Positions 42,801 to 54,800 of a stretch of DNA of 64,000 bases are shown here, piece by piece (positions within the stretch are counted from its first letter, which is position 1; each line of letters begins with the position of its first letter). A model generated the notes under the pieces. The model saw nothing but the letters and a program-made list of their open reading frames with translations. It had not been told where the DNA came from and made no database searches. Made by a program: the position numbers and the translations under genes. Source of the DNA: Pristionchus mayeri (lineage: Eukaryota > Nematoda > Chromadorea > Rhabditida > Neodiplogasteridae); assembly GCA_036245805.1 (NCBI GenBank), contig BTRK01000003.1, positions 15,912,464 through 15,976,463 of the forward strand, in the 5' to 3' direction.

Positions 42801-45800
42801 GCACCTACATTATTGTTCATAACTCAGATACCGGTTGAAGAATCAACTTCGAATTTGTACAGAGGAACAATAAGATACCTGTGACCCCATCGACCTTGAA
42901 CATGCAAATTTTGATTTATGCAAATACCATCTAAATTTTGTTCTCGAATATAAGGTCAAAGCTGAAAACGTGAATCACATAGAAAAATGCGTCATGTTCT
43001 GAGGATCATTTTTCCTACCCATGGTTGGGTGTTTGAACTTGTCGGTTTTTTGCTACATCTCATTTTTTCTGTTAACTTTGTGGAGCCGGAATCTCAAAAC
43101 TACCTAAAAGCCGGCTCTTGAAATATCAAAAATTCAAAAATTCATATAATTTTTCAAACTTGAGTAAATGAGTCGATCAAAAAAGAAACATGACCGTCGT
43201 CTCGGACTGAACAACTTTCATGCCTATGGTTTTTGTGTACCTTGTAGAGAAAAGTATGAAAATTCCAAAAATTAAATTTTCGCACTACAAAATCAGTGAT
43301 TTTCGGGGGTTTGCGAAAAAAGATGTTTCACATCCAGATGAGATCTCTTCAGATTCAGAATCTACGTCCATTTCTACCCCAGGAAAAGTTGTATTTGGGA
43401 AAATTAAAGGAGGAATATTTGTCTAAAAATCGCGTTGAATGTCAAAAAATGCTGATTTTTCGGTTACAATCCAACACTTGGAAGTAAATTATCAAGCGTT
43501 TAGGCCGAAAGTAATAGAGTTTTAGTGTTTTTACACTAAGTCATGATATGAACAATCAGAAAAATGTCAAAAAACGCGATATTTTCTGATTTCCCAAACC
43601 TCGATTTTTTTTCATTTTCTAGGGGCGAAAAATCGAGTTTTGAAAAATAAGAAAATATCGCGTTTTTTGACATTTTTCTGACATTTTTTTTTTTGTTCAT
43701 ATCATGACTTAGTGTAAAAACACTAAAACTCTATTACTTTCGGCCTAAACGCTTGATAATTTACTTCCAAGTGTTGGATTGTAACCGAAAAATCAGCTTT
43801 TTTTGACATTCAACGCGATTTTTAGACAAATATTCCTCCTTTAATTTTCTCATCTGGATGTGATACATCTTTTTTCGCAAACTCCCGAAAATCACTGATT
43901 TTGTAGTGCGAAAATTGAATTTTTGGAATTTTCATTCTTTTCTCTACAAGGTACACAAAAACCATAGGCATGAAAGTTGTTCAGTCCGAGACGACGGTCA
44001 TGTTTCTTTTTTGATCGACTCATTTACTCAAGTTTGAAAAATTATATGAATTTTTGAATTTTTGATATTTCAAGAGCCGGCTTTTAGGTAGTTTTGAGAT
44101 TCCGGCTCCACAAAGTTAACAGAAAAAATGAGATGTAGCAAAAAACCGACAAGTTCAAACACCCAACCATGGGTAGGAAAAATGATCCTCAGAACATGAC
44201 GCATTTTTCTATGTGATTCACGTTTTCAGCTTTGACCTTATATTCGAGAACAAAATTTAGATGGTATTTGCATAAATCAAAATTTGCATGTTCAAGGTCG
44301 ATGGGGTCACAGGTATCTTATTGTTCCTCTGTACAAATTCGAAGTTGATTCTTCAACCGGTATCTGAGTTATGAACAATAATGTAGGTGCAGCCTACATG
44401 CAGCCTGGCTCAACCGGTTGAGTTGGAGCAAAATGAAGTAGACCATGATTATCAGCACCCTTGAGAACCTCATTCCACAAGTTTTCAAAAAATTACTGTG
44501 CCAGACCCATCATGACGTTGATCGTTTCTTAGGCGAACGGCTTCATATGCGCAAAGTTCATTGACAGAGCAGGGTTGTGGCTAGTTCCTTTATGTTTCAC
44601 TCGCTCTACGAAATTTTCGCCTCGTTTTCGCGGTAATTAGGCTACAGTATCCCATTGCGAGCAATATCTTCGTGGTGGGACTCCCTAACATTCTTTCGTG
44701 TTACCCCTTCTTTAAGCGATTTTACAGTAAACGGCAATGCTAGGTGGGGTAGTGCGGTGAGACCGACCACTAGATTTTGCATTCTCATAAATTATATTAT
44801 TTTTCAGCCAGCGGTTGTATCCCTTGATATGCATGGTTCCATTAATTGTCACAGAGTGACGGATGAATTGCTTATCTCAGTATCGTGAGTGTTTAAACTT
44901 TCCATTACACATGTTTAGTGAACTTGAAATTACATCATGGCGTTTTGCATCATGATGATCAGACATATTTGGACAGCTCAATAATTACAATGAACTCATT
45001 ACTTTTATTGGGATTAGTTTATTTACATTTTATAGGTCATTTCAATTGAAAAATAAAGAATTCCAGCCTGTGGATGAGTCAAGTTTCGAAGCATATGCTT
45101 AGTGCCAGAGAATCCGGAAAAAGTGAGGAGTACATCCAAGATATCGTCGAGGAAAGGGAGAAATTGATGAAGAGATTTCAAGTAGTGATCAATATGCAGG
45201 AGGAATATGACGCCTCACGCGTAAGAATCGAACGACCTTTCGTAGTAAGCATACCAATCAAAATCGAATTTTCTACAGTTTTTCGCTCCGCCTGCATGTA
45301 TAAGCATGCTCCCAACATTTAAAATCAAAACCAGAATTCCGGCCTCTGTCTAACCGTTGTACGCAATTATGGGCTAATTTAGAGACAATTTGACTCTTGA
45401 GTATTCCAGGATCATTTTTTCGCCCCCACACTAGCTTACGTAGATATCCTTACCTTATCATAAAATCGATAATTTTTCAGAAGCGAATCGAAGAGGCACT
45501 GAGACCGAGGGTCGAAGAAGATGTTGCAGCCAATGCAGCTGATTCCGCTCCCGTGGAGTCTGCTGCAGCTGCAGAAGAGGAAGAAGCTGCGAGTGAGAGC
45601 AACGAAGAGATTTGCTGCATCTGTCGTGATGCGCTCTCCAAAAAGGTGGGAATATATTATCACGGATCTCCTGTAAAAATGCAGGAAAAAGAGACCACTT
45701 TGCGACAGAAAAATATTTTTGGTCATGGATTTCGCTGAAACCAAAATGACTGACCAAAGTGAGGATGAGGAACTCGCATATCACCTTCGTTTTTCAAAAT

Positions 45801-48800
45801 TTGCATGTTTTGACCTACCACTTTGGAATGCTGTATCTCAGCCAATTTTTGAACTACAGAGACCTAATTTTTCCAATCGATGCGCATTCAGGTAATCTAC
45901 AAATAAGTTATCTTAGGCTAAGTGCGGCAATTACGTCTTCACTTAGTTTTGCTCAAAAAAGTTACTTTTTGATCAGAAACTACCTTTCATTATCAAAAGG
46001 TCACGATTTTTATGCTTGATTCGGATTCCCCATCCCATAATTGGGGTACATACATAGTTCGTTTGTCATAACTCGAGGAGTATCATATCGCCACTCAGTA
46101 GGGATAATCTGAACTTCGTTCAATTTTTGAATGAATTGCTTTTCGGATTGTATTTCGCTTACGGCATATGCAAATTTGCAAAGTAAGACTACTACGAGAT
46201 AGCTCTAGAGCAGGTCTCCAAGAATGACTAAGGGGTACAAGACTCCAAAGTTGGCCGTTTTCGAGATACGGTGTGAAAATATCTTTCCCATATTTACAGT
46301 GGAGCGAGTCCCCTTATCAGGCCTCTCACGAGAGAATCGGGACATTCTTGGTACAATCTAAAAAATCGATTTTGGGATATTAACAGTTCTGTGGGTAATC
46401 TATCGTCCAGAATCCGAATCCGGGTCGATCGGCTTCCTATCTCGATCTGCGGCTGCTGCAGCTGGCTGCAAAGATTTGAGAGTCTCACTTTGACGCATCT
46501 GGAAAAGGTTTCAAATCACTCCGATTTTGCTCAAAATTGACCAGTAGGTATAGCTTATGTTGCTTTCTGAATTTCCCGATCGATTGTTTGGTAGATCAAA
46601 ACATGACCTCTGGGCAGTTTTTGCTCGATAACTTTAACAGTTCGGAAAACAAACCAAACTTTTGCATCTTATAGAGCTTTCAATTCTGCATCTACTGGAA
46701 TTTTTGTGGATTTTTACCTTGGGGTCTATCATGTTTCCCATACGAAAAACAACGCAAAATTGCGGGGTGTGGCATTCCGCTCATACTGAAAATCGCATAA
46801 GTGTTTACGATTCGAACTCAATGGTTGAGGGTTCGATCCCATGTTTTGCAACATGTTTTGCATGCATATTTACTTCATTTTCATCATTTGTGATGTTTTC
46901 CCAGCTGTCTGAAGGTTCCTTCCTATATACGGTAGAAAGAGATGCACGAACCAACGTATAAACATCGTCGCAAATGATGCAAATGGAGTAAATATGCATG
47001 CAAAACATGTTTTCCGCGATGGGGGATCGAACCCTCAACCATTGAGTTTGAATCGCGGTAAAAATCCATAAAAATTCCAGTAGATGCAGAATTGAAAGCT
47101 CAATTAGATGCAAAAGTTTGGTTTGTTTGTGCTCCGAACTGTTAAAGTTATGGAGCAAAAACTGACCAGAGGTCATGTTTTGATCTACCAAAAAATCGAT
47201 CAGGGAAGTCAGAAAGCATCATAAGCTATGCCTACCGGTCAATTTTGAGCAAAATCGGAGTGATTTGAAACCTTTTGCAGAGGCGTCAAAGTGAGACTCT
47301 CAAATCTTTGCAGCCAGCTGCAGCAGCCGCAGATCGAGATAGGAAGCCGATCGACCCGGATTCGGATTCTGGACGATAGAATACCCCCAGAGCTACCAAA
47401 ACCTCAAAATTGATTGTACCAAGATATGGGCGTTTTGTCCTGAATCTCTGGTGAGAGGCCTGTTATTTCCACAGAGTTCCACTTTTTTTGTTTTGACGCC
47501 GTATCTCGAAAACGGCCAACTTTGGAGTCTTGTACCCCTTAGTCATTCTTGGAGACCTGCTCTAGAGCTATCTCGTAGTAGTCTTACTTTGCAAATTTGC
47601 ATATGCCGTAAGCGAAATACAATCCGAAAAGCAATTCATTCAAAAATTGAACGAAGTTCAGATTATCCCTACTGAGTGGCGATATGATACTCCTCGAGTT
47701 ATGACATAATAGAGTTTTAGTGTTTTTACACTAAGTCATGATATGAACAATCAGAAAAATGTCAAAAAACGCGATATTTTCTGATTTCCCAAACCTCGAT
47801 TTTTTTTCATTTTCTAGGGGCGAAAAATCGAGTTTTGAAAAATAAGAAAATATCGCGTTTTTTGACATTTTTCTGACATTTTTTTTTTTGTTCATATCAT
47901 GACTTAGTGTAAAAACACTAAAACTCTATTACTTTCGGCCTAAACGCTTGATAATTTACTTCCAAGTGTTGGATTGTAACCGAAAAATCAGCTTTTTTTG
48001 ACATTCAACGCGATTTTTAGACAAATATTCCTCCTTTAATTTTCTCATCTGGATGTGATACATCTTTTTTCGCAAACTCCCGAAAATCACTGATTTTGTA
48101 GTGCGAAAATTGAATTTTTGGAATTTTCATTCTTTTCTCTACAAGGTACACAAAAACCATAGGCATGAAAGTTGTTCAGTCCGAGACGACGGTCATGTTT
48201 CTTTTTTGATCGACTCATTTACTCAAGTTTGAAAAATTATATGAATTTTTGAATTTTTGATATTTCAAGAGCCGGCTTTTAGGTAGTTTTGAGATTCCGG
48301 CTCCACAAAGTTAACAGAAAAAATGAGATGTAGCAAAAAACCGACAAGTTCAAACACCCAACCATGGGTAGGAAAAATGATCCTCAGAACATGACGCATT
48401 TTTCTATGTGATTCACGTTTTCAGCTTTGACCTTATATTCGAGAACAAAATTTAGATGGTATTTGCATAAATCAAAATTTGCATGTTCAAGGTCGATGGG
48501 GTCACAGGTATCTTATTGTTCCTCTGTACAAATTCGAAGTTGATTCTTCAACCGGTATCTGAGTTATGAACAATAATGTAGGTGCAGCCTACATGCAGCC
48601 TGGCTCAACCGGTTGAGTTGGAGCAAAATGAAGTAGACCATGATTATCAGCACCCTTGAGAACCTCATTCCACAAGTTTTCAAAAAATTACTGTGCCAGA
48701 CCCATCATGACGTTGATCGTTTCTTAGGCGAACGGCTTCATATGCGCAAAGTTCATTGACAGAGCAGGGTTGTGGCTAGTTCCTTTATGTTTCACTCGCT

Positions 48801-51800
48801 CTACGAAATTTTCGCCTCGTTTTCGCGGTAATTAGGCTACAGTATCCCATTGCGAGCAATATCTTCGTGGTGGGACTCCCTAACATTCTTTCGTGTTACC
48901 CCTTCTTTAAGCGATTTTACAGTAAACGGCAATGCTAGGTGGGGTAGTGCGGTGAGACCGACCACTAGATTTTGCATTCTCATAAATTATATTATTTTTC
49001 AGCCAGCGGTTGTATCCCTTGATATGCATGGTTCCATTAATTGTCACAGAGTGACGGATGAATTGCTTATCTCAGTATCGTGAGTGTTTAAACTTTCCAT
49101 TACACATGTTTAGTGAACTTGAAATTACATCATGGCGTTTTGCATCATGATGATCAGACATATTTGGACAGCTCAATAATTACAATGAACTCATTACTTT
49201 TATTGGGATTAGTTTATTTACATTTTATAGGTCATTTCAATTGAAAAATAAAGAATTCCAGCCTGTGGATGAGTCAAGTTTCGAAGCATATGCTTAGTGC
49301 CAGAGAATCCGGAAAAAGTGAGGAGTACATCCAAGATATCGTCGAGGAAAGGGAGAAATTGATGAAGAGATTTCAAGTAGTGATCAATATGCAGGAGGAA
49401 TATGACGCCTCACGCGTAAGAATCGAACGACCTTTCGTAGTAAGCATACCAATCAAAATCGAATTTTCTACAGTTTTTCGCTCCGCCTGCATGTATAAGC
49501 ATGCTCCCAACATTTAAAATCAAAACCAGAATTCCGGCCTCTGTCTAACCGTTGTACGCAATTATGGGCTAATTTAGAGACAATTTGACTCTTGAGTATT
49601 CCAGGATCATTTTTTCGCCCCCACACTAGCTTACGTAGATATCCTTACCTTATCATAAAATCGATAATTTTTCAGAAGCGAATCGAAGAGGCACTGAGAC
49701 CGAGGGTCGAAGAAGATGTTGCAGCCAATGCAGCTGATTCCGCTCCCGTGGAGTCTGCTGCAGCTGCAGAAGAGGAAGAAGCTGCGAGTGAGAGCAACGA
49801 AGAGATTTGCTGCATCTGTCGTGATGCGCTCTCCAAAAAGGTGGGAATATATTATCACGGATCTCCTGTAAAAATGCAGGAAAAAGAGACCACTTTGCGA
49901 CAGAAAAATATTTTTGGTCATGGATTTCGCTGAAACCAAAATGACTGACCAAAGTGAGGATGAGGAACTCGCATATCACCTTCGTTTTTCAAAATTTGCA
50001 TGTTTTGACCTACCACTTTGGAATGCTGTATCTCAGCCAATTTTTGAACTACAGAGACCTAATTTTTCCAATCGATGCGCATTCAGGTAATCTACAAATA
50101 AGTTATCTTAGGCTAAGTGCGGCAATTACGTCTTCACTTAGTTTTGCTCAAAAAAGTTACTTTTTGATCAGAAACTACCTTTCATTATCAAAAGGTCACG
50201 ATTTTTATGCTTGATTCGGATTCCCCATCCCATAATTGGGGTACATACATAGTTCGTTTGTCATAACTCGAGGAGTATCATATCAGTAGCCACTCAGTAG
50301 GGATAATCTGAACTTCGTTCAATTTTTGAATGAATTGCTTTTCGGATTGTATTTCGCTTACGGCATATGCAAATTTGCAAAGTAAGACTACTACGAGATA
50401 GCTCTAGAGCAGGTCTCCAAGAATGACTAAGGGGTACAAGACTCCAAAGTTGGCCGTTTTCGAGATACGGTGTGAAAATATCTTTCCCATATTTACAGTG
50501 GAGCGAGTCCCCTTATCAGGCCTCTCACGAGAGAATCGGGACATTCTTGGTACAATCTAAAAAATCGATTTTGGGATATTAACAGTTCTGTGGGTAATCT
50601 ATCGTCCAGAATCCGAATCCGGGTCGATCGGCTTCCTATCTCGATCTGCGGCTGCTGCAGCTGGCTGCAAAGATTTGAGAGTCTCACTTTGACGCATCTG
50701 GAAAAGGTTTCAAATCACTCCGATTTTGCTCAAAATTGACCAGTAGGTATAGCTTATGTTGCTTTCTGAATTTCCCGATCGATTGTTTGGTAGATCAAAA
50801 CATGACCTCTGGGCAGTTTTTGCTCGATAACTTTAACAGTTCGGAAAACAAACCAAACTTTTGCATCTTATAGAGCTTTCAATTCTGCATCTACTGGAAT
50901 TTTTGTGGATTTTTACCTTGGGGTCTATCATGTTTCCCATACGAAAAACAACGCAAAATTGCGGGGTGTGGCATTCCGCTCATACTGAAAATCGCATAAG
51001 TGTTTACGATTCGAACTCAATGGTTGAGGGTTCGATCCCATGTTTTGCAACATGTTTTGCATGCATATTTACTTCATTTTCATCATTTGTGATGTTTTCC
51101 CAGCTGTCTGAAGGTTCCTTCCTATATACGGTAGAAAGAGATGCACGAACCAACGTATAAACATCGTCGCAAATGATGCAAATGGAGTAAATATGCATGC
51201 AAAACATGTTTTCCGCGATGGGGGATCGAACCCTCAACCATTGAGTTTGAATCGCGGTAAAAATCCATAAAAATTCCAGTAGATGCAGAATTGAAAGCTC
51301 AATTAGATGCAAAAGTTTGGTTTGTTTGTGCTCCGAACTGTTAAAGTTATGGAGCAAAAACTGACCAGAGGTCATGTTTTGATCTACCAAAAAATCGATC
51401 AGGGAAGTCAGAAAGCATCATAAGCTATGCCTACCGGTCAATTTTGAGCAAAATCGGAGTGATTTGAAACCTTTTGCAGAGGCGTCAAAGTGAGACTCTC
51501 AAATCTTTGCAGCCAGCTGCAGCAGCCGCAGATCGAGATAGGAAGCCGATCGACCCGGATTCGGATTCTGGACGATAGAATACCCCCAGAGCTACCAAAA
51601 CCTCAAAATTGATTGTACCAAGATATGGGCGTTTTGTCCTGAATCTCTGGTGAGAGGCCTGTTATTTCCACAGAGTTCCACTTTTTTTGTTTTGACGCCG
51701 TATCTCGAAAACGGCCAACTTTGGAGTCTTGTACCCCTTAGTCATTCTTGGAGACCTGCTCTAGAGCTATCTCGTAGTAGTCTTACTTTGCAAATTTGCA

Positions 51801-54800
51801 TATGCCGTAAGCGAAATACAATCCGAAAAGCAATTCATTCAAAAATTGAACGAAGTTCAGATTATCCCTACTGAGTGGCGATATGATACTCCTCGAGTTA
51901 TGACAAACGAACTATGTATGTACCCCAATTATGGGATGGGGAATCCGAATCAAGCATAAAAATCGTGACCTTTTGATAATGAAAGGTAGTTTCTGATCAA
52001 AAAGTAACTTTTTTGAGCAAAACTAAGTGAAGACGTAATTGCCGCACTTAGCCTAAGATAACTTATTTGTAGATTACCTGAATGCGCATCGATTGGAAAA
52101 ATTAGGTCTCTGTAGTTCAAAAATTGGCTGAGATACAGCATTCCAAAGTGGTAGGTCAAAACATGCAAATTTTGAAAAACGAAGGTGATATGCGAGTTCC
52201 TCATCCTCACTTTGGTCAGTCATTTTGGTTTCAGCGAAATCCATGACCAAAAATATTTTTCTGTCGCTTCGGTTCCTGCATTATTACAGGAGATCCGTGT
52301 TATTGTTAATCACTTCTGTTTACTTTTCAAGCTTCAATACTTTCGTGCACAGCATGTCAAAGCAACGATTTCCTTTGTTTGGCGCGGCGCTCGGTCGACC
52401 TTGAAACATAACTTTTTTTGTCGAAATATGCAATGTAAGTTGAACCAAAATCTGTGAAAGATACGCCATAACTTTATTGGAAAAATTAAATATACGTATA
52501 TGAACTAATACAGCCATTAGGACACGAACCAAGAAGCCTCCCTATCATGATCGATCATTTTCTTTAAATTTAAATTTGGTTTCATGCATTTTGTTAGATT
52601 TTCGAACATAATTCGAAAGTTTTGAGAATCATCAGCAATAGGGACCCCATCATATTTAGTGTCTTTTCATATCCTCATTACGAGCTTTACAATTCGTATT
52701 ACTTAGAATTTTTCAAAAATGTTGAAACTTTTCGAGAAATTTTGAAAATAAGGCTTAATTTGCGTATTTCTCAAAAAGTTTCAACATTTTTGAAAAATTC
52801 TAAGTAATACGAATTATAGAGCTCGTCATGAGGATATGAAAATACACTGCAGGTGGAGGGGTTCCTATTGCTGATGATTCTCAATCAAAACTTTCGATTT
52901 ATGTTCGAAAATCTAACAGAATACATGAAACCAAATTTAAATTTAAAGAAAATGATCAAGAATTATGGGGAGACTTTTTCGTTAATATCGTGGGAGCTCT
53001 GTTGTTTTAGATGTGCATATTTAATTTTTACAGCTAAGTTATGACATGTTTTTTCACTAATTTTGATGTTACTTTTCATCGCTAATTTCGTCAAAAATGA
53101 TATGTTTCATGATCGGCCGAGCGCAGCGCAAAACAAACTTTGACACGCTGTGTGGTGTTCATAAAAAGAATGAAATTTTTAAAAATAATACACTATTGCG
53201 TCGTCAGTATGTGCACAGCGTGTCAGAGCGAATCAAAACCCTCATTTGCGTGGCGGAGACTCTCCACTTCCTTTTTCTTGTTAAAGAAGGAGTGTCAGCA
53301 AAGTTAAATTTTTGACGCTGTCATAACCATGACCTAGACAATCATCCAACGATCATAGCGCGAGCTAAGAGGATAGGCAAAAGGTCAACCGCATAGCTCA
53401 GTGGTAAAGCAGTCGCCGCGTAATGGAAAAGTTGTGGGTTCGAATCCCACCTGTTTTTGAAAAATCTTCTAGATATTTGAATTCCCGCACGTCCCTTCCC
53501 TTCAAGCCCTCTTGGCATTCTGCCAACGAATGATAACTCGGTTTAAAATAGAGATACGCATTTGAAATTTTCAGAATCTCTTATGGTTGTACAAAGGTCG
53601 GTCATGGTTATGACAACGTCAAAATTTCAACTTTGCTGACAGTCCTTCTTCAATCCCTTTATTTCACCTTCCACTCATCCCTCTGTTCGGTCTTTTGTTC
53701 GAAATCACGGGAATAATGAAACGATACTTTCACATTTCGTGCGAAACATAACTCAAATTACATCTTGCATCTTGCCAACATTCGAAATAACTTTCGCTCA
53801 AGTATGTTTCAATAACAATTTCGTCCATTTTTGGTCGCAAATAATGGATTTTGCAAATTGTCTATCTTAAATTGCCGAGATCTAAAAGTTCGATGAATAT
53901 AAGTACTACTTCTGTATCATTTTCGGATTCGCATTGGAAAGAGTTACAAATCTATGGAGTTCGATTTTTGATAAATTTTATTTTAAGCGATAAATCCTCG
54001 AAAAGGTGATAAAAATGGGCAAAAAGTGTCATTTTCTTCCTACATCGATCAATTTCTACGCTCTTAGTTAATATATTCGAATTTCATAAAATGAGAGAAA
54101 AAACCACTAGGCTATAAATCTATGGTTTTCGATTTTTCATTTTCGGGCTAGGTTTCGCACAGCATCCTTTCAAAGAAGGTACTATGAAGAAAATTTGCAA
54201 AAGCAACCGCTCAAAATGAGTTGAATGAGTCGAATTTCTTGCTCCCCTCCTCCGCCACGCAAATGAGGTTTTCGATTCACTCTGACACGCTGTGCCACAG
54301 TATTAAGCGCTAGGCAGTGCACAGATAATTTCGAAAAACGAGCATAATACTTTAATTTACTATGAAGCATATATGATCTCTCACTCGCTTGCTTCGAATG
54401 AGATCAGGATCATTTGTGTTTCAGAAGAACTATGAAACGCAAACGAATATTGAGAGCCAATTGTAATGTGTTTCACAAATGCTCCATATTAAAACTCGAT
54501 ACAGTAGGCTAAAATTCCGTGTGAGAGAAAATTCGTTGCTTTTTTTTAATTTGAAAACGAGCGCGAAACGAACTTTTGAGCTGCACGGGGCTTAATACTG
54601 TGGTGCGAGGCGAGGAATGAGATCACAATTTTGAAAAAATAAATTTCAGATATGTTTCAATTCTCAATTTGTAAACTAACTCGATTTGCCAGTTTCATTA
54701 TTTTTTGAAACATAAGCGGGTATATCTAAGAAATTGGTGAAACGTGATTTCATTCCTCCCCTCACCTAGGAACAAGCGCGGTCGGAAGTGAATAAAATGA

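Larger units (their letters stand above)
40331..46860. repeat. Giant palindrome, arms about 3.25 kb
   Basis: Left arm 40331-43623 and right arm 43625-46860 are reverse complements with very few differences. Outer coordinates pair with sum 87191. A 57-bp segment present at about 43345-43401 is missing from the right arm, after which the inner sum is 87248. The outer end is ACATGTTGCAAAACATGGGA. The arms carry the RING-paralogue exons, the 5452-type repeat, and a small frame ending in SDSGR. The whole lies in intron 1 of the RING-H2 gene. Confidence 0.95.
53214..54294. mobile_element. MITE of the CACAGCGTGTCAGA family, copy 2, with a nested insertion
   Basis: Termini CACAGCGTGTCAGAGCGAAT and complement, subterminal ATTTGCGTGGCGGAG. 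It is 1081 bp because a 367-bp element (53284-53650) is inserted. No clear target duplication; a further MITE abuts the right end. Confidence 0.82.

Noticed and set aside
46662..47191. Frames of 99 and 128 codons near the second hairpin centre
   Set aside because: They overlap each other on opposite strands of an inverted repeat, lack splice sites, and contain no known motif.
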